NCBI GenBank assembly: GCA_900752785.1
Contig: CAADWP010000060.1
Span: 1 to 19,668 of the forward strand
DNA length: 19,668 nt
Direction of reading: 5' to 3'
From: an uncultured Ruminococcus sp.
Lineage (GTDB): Bacteria; Bacillota; Clostridia; Oscillospirales; Ruminococcaceae
Part shown: positions 1 to 7,198 of the stretch, in pieces
Layout: every line of letters starts with the position of its first letter
How positions within the stretch are numbered: the first letter of the stretch is position 1
Translations under genes and position numbers: made by a program
Notes under the pieces: model-generated
The model's input: only the letters and a program-made list of their open reading frames with translations
The model's database searches: none
Told to the model about the DNA's origin: nothing

Positions 1-107
1 AACTTAACTGTAACACAGGTCTATGCTGCTCCGCTACCTTTTTTTGTTAATTGTCTCATATCTATTGTAATCCTACAATAATTTTACATGCATTAAGCAT
101 TATACGC

Positions 108-136
108 TTGACAATAAATATATTTAGTGGTAAAAT
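108..136 (+). promoter_or_regulatory. Sigma-A promoter for the riboswitch-pump-birA unit
   Basis: TTGACA at 108-113 and TAAAAT at 131-136 are separated by exactly 17 bases, close to the housekeeping consensus. Transcription should begin near 142-144, giving a leader of about 485 bases before the ATPase start at 628. That leader contains a palindromic element and then the Mn2+ riboswitch. A weaker alternative (TTGTTA followed by TGTAAT) lies further upstream at about 46-73. Confidence 0.72.
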
Positions 137-144
137 AAACTTGT

Positions 145-326
145 GAGCCTGTCCGCACAGAACTTATATTAAATGTCAAAAATAATTTGACGTTTAATAT
201 AAAAAATTTATTTAAATTGCCTCGCACATACGCTCGCTATGCTCGCTCCGTGCGTATCGGCAGATAGCAAACTCCAAATATATTTGTCGTTTGCTATAAG
301 TTCATATTTTCAATTGAACAGGTTCT
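145..326. repeat. Nested palindromic (MITE-like) element in the 5' leader
   Basis: The outer arms GAGCCTGT (145-152) and ACAGGTTC (318-325) pair with one G-T wobble. Inside, GAACTTAT (160-167) pairs with ATAAGTTC (296-303). A 17-bp hairpin (164-180 with 186-202, one wobble) is followed by ATACGC/GCGTAT (228-233 with 252-257) and a 9-bp ATAGCAAAC/GTTTGCTAT hairpin (264-272 with 289-297). The first hairpin and the reverse complement of the last look alike (shared GAACTTATA, then an AAA...CAAA pattern), so the element is an inverted repeat of a hairpin. It has no coding capacity. It may be a non-autonomous mobile element or a structured leader RNA; copy number elsewhere was not testable. Confidence 0.5.
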
Positions 327-328
327 GA

Positions 329-476
329 TAAAAGGGAGTAGCTTCTCTGCCGGTGCAGAGTGTCCGTATCGCCATAACCACAGCCATGCGCTGTCGGACG
401 GACAAGGCTCATATGACAATAAACAAATCTGTAAGGCGGCGTTGTCATATATATCTGAGCTGTAGCAAGACTTTTA
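329..476 (+). promoter_or_regulatory. yybP-ykoY family manganese riboswitch aptamer
   Basis: Both conserved loops of the yybP-ykoY (Mn2+) aptamer are present: GGAGTAGC at 335-342 and TAGCAAGA at 463-470. They are closed by a 6-bp P1 stem, TAAAAG (329-334) with CTTTTA (471-476). Between them are a CTCTGC/GCAGAG hairpin (345-350 with 355-360), a GTCCG/CGGAC arm (362-366 with 395-399) enclosing ACAGC/GCTGT (380-384 with 390-394), and a long arm made by ATATGACAA/TTGTCATAT (411-419 with 442-450) with GCTC/GAGC outside it (407-410 with 457-460). In known members the two loops dock and bind Mn2+. The aptamer lies directly ahead of a P-type cation ATPase, the classic position. The short open frame reading across it is not a gene. 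Confidence 0.9.
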
Positions 477-529
477 TTGCAGTTTCAAGCGCATTATGCA
501 GCTGCAATAAGAGCCTTGCTTTTGTTTTA
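465..529 (+). terminator. Intrinsic terminator forming the riboswitch expression platform
   Basis: The left arm at 465-482 and the right arm at 502-519 form an 18-bp stem with one mismatch and one wobble, followed by TTTTGTTTTA. The left arm consumes the conserved GCAAGA loop bases and the 3' strand of P1, so aptamer and terminator are mutually exclusive. Metal binding stabilising P1 would block the terminator: a transcriptional ON switch for the ATPase when Mn2+ is high. Confidence 0.87.
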
Positions 530-627
530 TTTACCCTCAAACTTGATAAATTACTCACTATTCCGTCAATAATAATACAATGATATACCCGCCGCCGCTC
601 CATATGACATATGAAAGGAATCAAGCT

Positions 628-3210
628 ATGAATTATTTCAATCAGGACAAGGAAGCCGTTCTGAGTCAGCTCGGAACAGACAGAGAAAAAGGACTGAACG
701 CCGAACAAGCGCTTAAAAGCCGCGAAAAATACGGCGAAAATGCTATTTCCGAGGAAAAGCAGAAAAGTCTCATTAAAATATTCCTTGAGCAGTTCGCCGA
801 CCTTCTTGTAGCCATTCTCGTTATAGCTTCCATAGTTTCAATGATAAGCGGCGAGGTCGGAAGTACTATCGTTATTCTTTTCGTTCTTGTTATGAATGCC
901 GTTATCGGTACAGTACAGAACGTTAAAGCGCAAAAATCGCTGAACAGCCTTAAAGCAATGAGCTCGCCCAGCGCACGCGTTATCAGAAACGGCGAACAGA
1001 TGGAAATTCCCGCAGCCGAAGTAGTTGTGGGCGATATTCTTCTTATTGAAGCAGGAAACGTAGCCGCTGCGGACGGACGTCTCCTTGAAGCTGCTTCGCT
1101 TCAGGTGAACGAAAGTGCTCTCACCGGAGAATCGCTTAACGTTGTAAAATCTACCGATACGATCAATTCCGAGGAGCTTGCTTTAGGCGACCGCATAAAC
1201 ATGATCTATTCCGGTTCAAACATATCCAACGGCCGCGGCGTTGCCGTTGTAACCGGAGTGGGCATGAATACCGAAATAGGCAAGATCGCTTCTTTGATGC
1301 AGAACGCCAAAAAGAAAAAAACTCCCTTACAGACAAGCCTTGATAAATTCAGTAAGGTTCTCTCGATCACGATCATATGTATCTGCATTGTTGTTTTCCT
1401 TATGACAAAATTCATAAACGGACAGAGCGCTGTTGACGCTATGATGTTTGCCGTAGCTCTTGCCGTTGCCGCAATTCCTGAAGCGCTCAGTTCCATTATC
1501 ACGATATCCCTTGCTATCGGAACGCAAAAAATGTCAAAGCAAAAAGCAATTATAAAGGATCTTAAAGCCGTTGAAGGACTGGGCTGCGTGTCAATTATAT
1601 GCTCCGATAAGACAGGTACGCTTACGCAGAACAAAATGACCGTCCGCGATATAAATTTTCCCTGTGTACGCGCAAAGGACGAGCTTCTTCTTGCAATGGC
1701 TCTGTGCAACGACGCCGCACAGTCGGGGGATACCTGGCTGGGCGACCCTACGGAGACTGCGCTCTCGGACTATCTTGGCGGCGAGGAATATCTCCGCATC
1801 AGGAACGAAAATCCCCGAATTGACGAGATACCGTTTGACAGCGACAGAAAGCTCATGACAACCGTTCATCTTTTCGGCGCTGCGCGCACAGCCTATACAA
1901 AAGGCGCGGTCGACGTGCTTATGCCGCGTTTAAAATTTATTCTCGACGATCATGACGTACGCCCCATTACCGAAAGCGATCTGGTCAAGATCCGCCGTGC
2001 AAACAGCACATACTCTGAAAACGGTATGCGAGTACTTGCCTTTGCAAAAAAGATATTGACAAGCGACGACGCTGTAACGCTTGACGACGAATACGATTAT
2101 ATTTTTATAGGTCTTGCCGCTATGACCGATCCTCCCCGTGAGGAGAGCAAGGCTGCCGTAGCCGAATGTATTTCCGCAGGCATAAAGCCTATTATGATAA
2201 CAGGCGACCATAAGGTAACAGCCGTTGCAATTGCTAAGGAGATCGGAATATATAAGGACGGAGATCTTGCTCTGGACGGCAATGAGATCGACAGCCTGTC
2301 CGATGAAGAACTCTCCGCAAAGCTTGAAAGCATCTCCGTTTACGCTCGTGTTTCCCCTGTACACAAGATCAGAATAGTTGAACTGTGGCAGAAAAAGGAT
2401 ATGGTCGTTTCAATGACAGGCGACGGCGTAAACGACGCTCCTGCGCTGAAAAAAGCCGACGTAGGCGTCGCTATGGGCATCACGGGCACGGAAGTCTCAA
2501 AGGATGCGGCTTCAATGATCCTTGCCGACGATAATTTCGCAACCATTGTAAAAGCGGTCGCAAACGGACGCTGCATTTACAGTAATATCAAGAACGCTAT
2601 TAAATTCCTGCTTGCGGGAAACGCTGCCGCTATCCTTGTCGTGCTTATCACAACGATCTGCAATCTTCCGCTGCCGTTCAGTCCGGTACACCTGCTTTTC
2701 ATCAATTTACTGACCGATTCTCTGCCGGCGCTTGCGCTCTGCATGGAGCCGATGCAGCCCGGAGTTATGAAAGAAAAGCCCCGTTCTTCAAAAGAATCTA
2801 TCCTTAATAAAGAAACGGGAATTTACATCGTTTTTCATAGTATTGTTATCGCAGCCTGCGTTATGACAGCCTTTATGATCGGTAAAAACAGCAGCGACTC
2901 CGCAGCTATGGCAAGCACAATGGCATTCGGAACGCTCTGTCTTGCACGTCTTTTCGAAGGCTTTGACAGCCGCGGAAAATACTCTCTCACAAAGCTTGGT
3001 CTTACTAAAAATATGTTTTCGATCGGCGCATTTCTTCTCGGCGCACTGCTTCTTGTATGCGCTCTTATGATAACTCCCGTTCACGGATTCATGAAAGTCA
3101 GCAGCTGCTTTGGCTTAAAAAATCTTCTTCAGGTCATCGGACTCGCAATTATCCCTTTTGCTCTTACCCAGATATTGAGAATGGTAAGAGAAGCCGTTAA
3201 AAAGGATTAA
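628..3210 (+). CDS. P2-type cation-transporting ATPase (probable Mn2+/Ca2+ exporter)
   Basis: This 860-residue membrane pump uses ATP to move a divalent cation out of the cytoplasm. Visible landmarks are the TGES actuator loop (about 166), the M4 IPEAL cation site (about 283-287), the phosphorylated Asp of DKTGT (Asp327), an ITGDH segment and the TGDGVNDAP hinge (about 597-605). Hydrophobic helix pairs precede these, and a C-terminal block of about six helices follows. M6 carries the NLLTD site; M5 reads LLAGN followed by AAA, without the acidic residue used for site I in SERCA. This suggests a single-site (site II) pump like LMCA1 or PMR1/SPCA. The start is ATG 628, preceded by GAAAGGA with good spacing; the upstream ATG at 580 has no such site. 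Length is normal for the PacL family. The upstream Mn2+ riboswitch makes manganese the best substrate guess; calcium is the main alternative. Confidence 0.93.
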   Translation: MNYFNQDKEAVLSQLGTDREKGLNAEQALKSREKYGENAISEEKQKSLIKIFLEQFADLLVAILVIASIVSMISGEVGSTIVILFVLVMNAVIGTVQNVKAQKSLNSLKAMSSPSARVIRNGEQMEIPAAEVVVGDILLIEAGNVAAADGRLLEAASLQVNESALTGESLNVVKSTDTINSEELALGDRINMIYSGSNISNGRGVAVVTGVGMNTEIGKIASLMQNAKKKKTPLQTSLDKFSKVLSITIICICIVVFLMTKFINGQSAVDAMMFAVALAVAAIPEALSSIITISLAIGTQKMSKQKAIIKDLKAVEGLGCVSIICSDKTGTLTQNKMTVRDINFPCVRAKDELLLAMALCNDAAQSGDTWLGDPTETALSDYLGGEEYLRIRNENPRIDEIPFDSDRKLMTTVHLFGAARTAYTKGAVDVLMPRLKFILDDHDVRPITESDLVKIRRANSTYSENGMRVLAFAKKILTSDDAVTLDDEYDYIFIGLAAMTDPPREESKAAVAECISAGIKPIMITGDHKVTAVAIAKEIGIYKDGDLALDGNEIDSLSDEELSAKLESISVYARVSPVHKIRIVELWQKKDMVVSMTGDGVNDAPALKKADVGVAMGITGTEVSKDAASMILADDNFATIVKAVANGRCIYSNIKNAIKFLLAGNAAAILVVLITTICNLPLPFSPVHLLFINLLTDSLPALALCMEPMQPGVMKEKPRSSKESILNKETGIYIVFHSIVIAACVMTAFMIGKNSSDSAAMASTMAFGTLCLARLFEGFDSRGKYSLTKLGLTKNMFSIGAFLLGALLLVCALMITPVHGFMKVSSCFGLKNLLQVIGLAIIPFALTQILRMVREAVKKD

Positions 3211-3213
3211 GAT

Positions 3214-4200
3214 ATGAATGTAAAAAACGAACTTTTAAAGGCGCTTGCAGCCTCGAGCAGCAGCTTTGTTTCGGGAACAGAGCTTGCCGATACGCTCGGC
3301 GTAAGCCGAAATGCGGTATGGAAAGCAGTAAAGGCTCTACAGTCGGAGGGCTACGAGATAGAATCGTCGCCGGCAAAGGGCTATCGTATTTCCGCGATTA
3401 ACAGCAAACTTTCCGCGGAGCTTATATCTGCTGCACTTACAACATCTCACCTCGGCAGGAATATCATAGTTCTTGACGAAGTGGATTCTACCAACAACTA
3501 TGCAAAAAATCTTGCGTCCAAGGGCGCGGCTCACGGAACTACAGTGGCTGCCGATACACAGACGTCCGGCAAGGGCAGACTTGGTCGGAAATTCGTTTCT
3601 CCCTCGGAAAAGGGAATATATTTCAGTACGATAATTCGTCCCGAATTCGGAATTGAGACAGCTTCCATGATAACCTCCGCCGCTGCCGTAGCTGCTGCAA
3701 GAGCCGTAGAGGAGCTTTCTGACGCGGATGTAAAAATAAAGTGGGTAAACGATCTTTATATAAACGGTAAAAAGATCTGCGGCATACTTACGGAAGCTTC
3801 GTTGGGACTTGAAATGAAGCGTCTGGATTACGCCGTTATAGGTATAGGCATTAATGTAAGACGTTCGGAGGAGAGCTTCGGCAGAGAACTGAGCGACGTC
3901 GCTACCTCAATTGAGAGTGAAACAAAAAAAATTATCGACAGGAATATTCTTTGCGCAGCCGTGCTTAATCGTCTTGAGGGAATTCTCGGTTGTATTGAAA
4001 ACCGCGGATTTATTGAGGAATACCGCCGCCGTGAGATGCTCACCGGCAATATGATAACTGCAAATATAGGCGGAGAGGCTTGTCATGGAAAAGCTCTCGG
4101 CATCGACGACAACGCCAATCTTATTATTGAATTTTCTGACGGAACTATTCGGCATATCGGTTCAGGCGAGGCTAATCTTTGCAGAATCGCCGAGCAATAG
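3214..4200 (+). CDS. birA: Bifunctional biotin-[acetyl-CoA carboxylase] ligase / biotin operon repressor
   Basis: The 328-residue protein has an N-terminal winged helix (about 1-62; the recognition region includes TLGVSRNAVWKAVKAL) followed by a biotin ligase domain. Its G119-KGRLGR-125 motif is the biotinyl-AMP binding loop, K176-WVND is the catalytic lysine motif, and KKICGILTE follows. The C-terminal small domain spans about 280-328. The enzyme activates biotin with ATP and attaches it to carboxylase biotin carriers. The winged helix implies that it also represses biotin synthesis or uptake genes, none of which are nearby. The ATG is 3 bases after the ATPase stop, with AAAGGAT inside the ATPase tail as ribosome binding site. 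It is therefore most likely co-transcribed with the pump and under the Mn2+ riboswitch, an unusual partnership. Confidence 0.95.
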   Translation: MNVKNELLKALAASSSSFVSGTELADTLGVSRNAVWKAVKALQSEGYEIESSPAKGYRISAINSKLSAELISAALTTSHLGRNIIVLDEVDSTNNYAKNLASKGAAHGTTVAADTQTSGKGRLGRKFVSPSEKGIYFSTIIRPEFGIETASMITSAAAVAAARAVEELSDADVKIKWVNDLYINGKKICGILTEASLGLEMKRLDYAVIGIGINVRRSEESFGRELSDVATSIESETKKIIDRNILCAAVLNRLEGILGCIENRGFIEEYRRREMLTGNMITANIGGEACHGKALGIDDNANLIIEFSDGTIRHIGSGEANLCRIAEQ

Positions 4201-4205
4201 ACTTT

Positions 4206-4243
4206 AAAAAAGACCTGTCCCCAATTTTCGGGCAGGTCTTTTT
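4206..4243 (+). terminator. Intrinsic terminator after birA
   Basis: A 14-bp stem (4207-4220 with 4230-4243, one G-T wobble) with core GACCTGTCC/GGGCAGGTC begins with an A run and ends in TTTTT. This is a strong bidirectional-looking terminator six bases after the birA stop. It would also stop antisense transcription arriving from the convergent glycan operon. Confidence 0.9.
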
Positions 4244-4260
4244 GATTTAAGGCAACACAG

Positions 4261-4422
4261 TATTGCTCCACCAATTAATTCTTGAATAATTTATGCGAAG
4301 GACTGACAGCGAAAGACACGGAAGAAAAACGCAGGCATACTGTCGTATGACAAGGTTTTTTGACGCAGTATTTCACTGTCAGGACAAGCAGAAAAATTCA
4401 AGAATTAATTGGTGGAACAATA
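4261..4422. mobile_element. MITE-like palindromic element flanked by TA
   Basis: Perfectly spaced terminal inverted repeats of 26 bp (4262-4287 and 4396-4421) differ at one position. Their core is CCACCAATTAATTCTTGAAT. A TA dinucleotide stands at each end (4261-4262 and 4421-4422), as expected from a TA target duplication of IS630/mariner-type elements. The interior contains a second palindrome: CTGACAG near 4303 pairs with CTGTCAG near 4376, and a CATAC/GTATG hairpin lies near the centre. No open reading frame of note lies within. It occupies the gap between the convergent birA and hydrolase genes and could also act as a bidirectional transcription stop. The family and copy number are inferred, not searched. 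Confidence 0.66.
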
Positions 4423-4438
4423 ACCATAGAATACGATA

Positions 4439-5056
4439 TTATTTATAAAAATCCCGAAGCATATCGGCTAATTTTTCCGGCGCTTCAATGTTCACCTCAT
4501 GTCCGGAAGCGTTAATTATTTGAAGTCTTGAATTTTTCAAAATATTCGTCAGATGCATAGCGGCTTTTTGGTTAGCACGATCTTTTTCACCGAGAACTAT
4601 TAATACAGGACAAGTTATTTTATTTATAGAACTGCTGAAATCCAACTTCATCATAGATCTACAAAGCTGAATAAACTCCTTTTTCTTAAATCCTGTTTGT
4701 TGAAACGCAGACTTCGGCATAAATTTAAAAAGAATATTTTGAATTTTAAGCAATAGTTTAGGCATTTTATACTGCGCTGCAATAAGAACCAAAGAATTTA
4801 TTTTTTCAGGATGGTCTATCGTATAATTCAAAGCCAGTATTCCGCCAAGAGATAAACCGCATATATCTATTTTGTCGTCTAATTTATCGCAGAGATCCGA
4901 AAACTCCTTATACAGATTTTCATATACCGCATCTTTTCCTTGAATCATTTCAGCCAAATCCGGACATACGCTGAACTCGGCAGAATTCAAGTGTAAAATA
5001 GTTTTTTCCCAGCTAACGGATGTTTGTCCCAATCCATGCAGGTATATTCGTTTCAT
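4439..5056 (-). CDS. Small alpha/beta-fold hydrolase, last gene of the glycan operon
   Basis: The 205-residue protein has a complete hydrolase triad: nucleophile elbow GLSLGG with Ser69, Asp159 in GEKDR, and His186 in SGHEVN. An HGLG oxyanion segment lies at residues 7-10. There is no signal peptide or membrane helix, so it should be cytoplasmic, and it is short because the lid region is minimal. The ATG at 5056 is preceded by AAAGGAG; a second ATG four bases upstream is out of frame. It lies 32 bases after the membrane protein stop. A TATAAT (5088-5093) without a convincing -35 could give it some separate expression. Two lines I counted (4741-4800 and 4861-4920) are 30% GC, clearly poorer than a wzt line I counted (53%), so it may be a recent acquisition. 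The substrate (ester, acyl group or lactone) is unknown. Confidence 0.83.
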   Translation of the reverse strand: MKRIYLHGLGQTSVSWEKTILHLNSAEFSVCPDLAEMIQGKDAVYENLYKEFSDLCDKLDDKIDICGLSLGGILALNYTIDHPEKINSLVLIAAQYKMPKLLLKIQNILFKFMPKSAFQQTGFKKKEFIQLCRSMMKLDFSSSINKITCPVLIVLGEKDRANQKAAMHLTNILKNSRLQIINASGHEVNIEAPEKLADMLRDFYK

Positions 5057-5088
5057 TCATATACTCCTTTTACTGATTTGACGCATTA

Positions 5089-6051
5089 TTATAATACTTT
5101 TTCAGTATGTTCAGCAGATTTTACAACCGAATACATTCTTCCGATAACAAAAGCGAAAATATCCGCAACAACAGAAGATACCCTCATTACGAGGACAAAA
5201 AGCACTATCTTATCGGCAAATTTATCTCCGCTGACAAAAATCATTACGCCCTCGCGGATTCCGATACCTCCGGGCGCGCCTGGAGTTACAAAGCCTATTA
5301 TCCATGCAAACATGAATGCGCCCGTAAGCGTAAGAATCTCCGATACCTCAGCTTCACTGCCCAGAATCATTTTCAGCGCGGTAAAGTACATCGCCGCCGA
5401 AAGGATTGCGTTGAAAAAATAATAAAGCGCACCGCTAAGAAGCTTTGGAAAGTTCCGGCGGCTGAATGCCTTTGAATATCTCGAAAGATATTCTCCGAGC
5501 TTTTCACGAAATTTTATAAATACGAAAATGCCAAGAACAGCGGCTGCGGCTATGATACAGACTGCCGCGATAACAAGATTTCTGCCGTATTTTTCAAGGA
5601 GTTCCGCAATAGCTCCGCCCAGCAGGACAACCGAAACGATACCGGTTGAAATAACGCAGAAAGCTATGTCAAATACGGTAGCGCAGGCTACGTCGACATG
5701 GCTTATTTTCATGTCTGCCGCAAGCTTGTTCCTGCCAACATACTGAAAAACGTTTCCCGGAAGATATTTATATATATTGGACTTAGTATAGACGGGCATT
5801 GCCGCAGAAAACGGAATTTTACGTCCCGACAGCGACTGCGTAAAAACAAGCCACGGGTAGCATCCAAGCACGATAAGCAGCGTTTGTACGGCTGCTCCAA
5901 CGGCAAGAGATACGATAACTCCTGTTGATCTGAAGCTTTTCGGATCAATGTCCATATCAGCAAATTTCTTGACAATGAACGCAAGAGCAGCGATAACTAT
6001 AATGTTACCCGTCAGCTTCATAAGCCTTTTCAAGTTTATTTTATCTTTCAT
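5089..6051 (-). CDS. LPG-synthase-TM / UPF0104 family membrane protein (flippase-like)
   Basis: The 320-residue integral membrane protein has about eight hydrophobic segments (for example 15-30, 44-70, 122-147, 158-178, 205-230, 238-256 and 281-303). It carries two signatures of the lysylphosphatidylglycerol-synthase transmembrane (AglD/UPF0104) family: YKYLPGN at 94-100 and TPGAPGGIGIREG at 256-268. There is no cytosolic aminoacyl-transferase domain, so it is not MprF itself. Members occur in polysaccharide and glycosylation loci and are often proposed to move lipid-linked sugars across the membrane. Next to a CsbB-like GT2 and a YfhO-like protein, a flippase role is a reasonable inference but not proven. 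The ATG overlaps the upstream GT4 gene by 11 bases and its ribosome binding site is weak, implying translational coupling. Confidence 0.85.
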   Translation of the reverse strand: MKDKINLKRLMKLTGNIIVIAALAFIVKKFADMDIDPKSFRSTGVIVSLAVGAAVQTLLIVLGCYPWLVFTQSLSGRKIPFSAAMPVYTKSNIYKYLPGNVFQYVGRNKLAADMKISHVDVACATVFDIAFCVISTGIVSVVLLGGAIAELLEKYGRNLVIAAVCIIAAAAVLGIFVFIKFREKLGEYLSRYSKAFSRRNFPKLLSGALYYFFNAILSAAMYFTALKMILGSEAEVSEILTLTGAFMFAWIIGFVTPGAPGGIGIREGVMIFVSGDKFADKIVLFVLVMRVSSVVADIFAFVIGRMYSVVKSAEHTEKVL

Positions 6052-7198
6052 TCTTTTGAATTTTCTCCGTAAGGCGCATTACGACCTCGTTCATTCTGTC
6101 CCATGAATAGCGATAAGCTTCTTTACGCACATTTTCGGTAAATTCCTCCGACCTGTTTTCCTTAAAAAATCGAATAACCGCTTCGGCAAGAGCATGGGGA
6201 TTCTTTGGTTCAACTATATAGCCTGTTTTCTCATTGGTAACGACCTCCGGCAATCCGCCAACATCAGTCACAATAACAGGCTTTTCAAATCCGTATGCGA
6301 TCTGGACTATTCCGCTTTGGGTAGCCGATTCATACGGAAGCGCCACAAGGTCGCAGGCAGCAAAATATTTTTCGATTCCGCTGTCGGGTATATAACCGTC
6401 AACTACAGTTATATTGCTTTCAACTCCGCTGTTTTTTATAAGAGACATATATTCGTCCTTATCTTCACCGAATTCTCCTACGATCATAAGGCAAACGCCG
6501 CCGTCCGCTTTAACTATCTCCGGCATTGCTTTGATAAGATGCTTTAATCCCTTATATTCTCTTACAAAGCCAAAAAACAGCAGAACCTTTTTGTCCAGCG
6601 GTATTCCGAGCGTTTCTCTTGCCTCAGCATAACTCATATTCTTTATTTTAAAAGCATTAAAAGTAGGAATAACAGTAGCCTCATAATTCGGACGCCTCAC
6701 AATACTGTTCAGATCATCGGCGTCCATTTTTGAATGCGTTATAAAACCTGCTCCCCTTTTTAGAACGCATTTTGTAAGGAACTTATCCAATGGAAATCGC
6801 TCGTGCGGAAAAACGTTATGACAGACGAAAAGCTTCGGTATCTTCCTTGTCAACAAGGACAGTCCCGTATAACAGGGCGAAAAATAGGGATGCCACCATT
6901 GAATTATAACATAATCGGGATCAAGGCTTTTTATTTTTTTAGCCGTACTTATCCAGTTAAAAGGATTTGCGGTGTTAATTAGGAACTTTGTATCGCTGAT
7001 CTTAAAGGTATCGTTATCGAAATCACGCTGCTCTTTTTTGAAAAGCAGCTTTGGGTACTGCATTTTATATGATACGGTAAAGACCTCGAAATCTTTTTTC
7101 AAATTCTTCACCATAGAGCCTGTATAGTGGGATATACCGCCCTTAAAGGGATAAACGGGACCTATCATAACGATCCTTTTTTTACTGCTCTTTTTCAT
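6041..7198 (-). CDS. GT4 family glycosyltransferase
   Basis: A cytoplasmic retaining glycosyltransferase of about 385 residues with the GT-B fold. The N-terminal acceptor domain starts with IGPVYPFKGGISHYTG. The C-terminal donor domain contains GFVREYKGL and a segment SGIVQIAYGFEKPVIVTDVG, followed by GLPEVV. The usual GT4 E-x7-E pair is replaced here (Gln/Ile at the corresponding places), a variant seen in a subgroup of bacterial polysaccharide enzymes. The sugar donor is unknown. I chose ATG 7198 because AGGA (7207-7210) sits 8 bases before it; a GTG at 7219 and an ATG at 7207 would lack correctly spaced sites. The first 17 bases overlap the end of the GT2 gene. Confidence 0.9.
   Translation of the reverse strand: MKKSSKKRIVMIGPVYPFKGGISHYTGSMVKNLKKDFEVFTVSYKMQYPKLLFKKEQRDFDNDTFKISDTKFLINTANPFNWISTAKKIKSLDPDYVIIQWWHPYFSPCYTGLSLLTRKIPKLFVCHNVFPHERFPLDKFLTKCVLKRGAGFITHSKMDADDLNSIVRRPNYEATVIPTFNAFKIKNMSYAEARETLGIPLDKKVLLFFGFVREYKGLKHLIKAMPEIVKADGGVCLMIVGEFGEDKDEYMSLIKNSGVESNITVVDGYIPDSGIEKYFAACDLVALPYESATQSGIVQIAYGFEKPVIVTDVGGLPEVVTNEKTGYIVEPKNPHALAEAVIRFFKENRSEEFTENVRKEAYRYSWDRMNEVVMRLTEKIQKNER

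Noticed and set aside
353..583. 76-residue open frame on the + strand in the leader
   Set aside because: It runs straight through the riboswitch and terminator, has no ribosome binding site and its sequence has no protein-like character.
445..708. 87-residue open frame on the - strand
   Set aside because: It is antisense to the terminator and the ATPase start; no ribosome binding site and no homology recognised.
4261..4422. CRISPR or tRNA-like structure
   Set aside because: The symmetry is a single inverted repeat, with no repeated units, spacers or tRNA arms.
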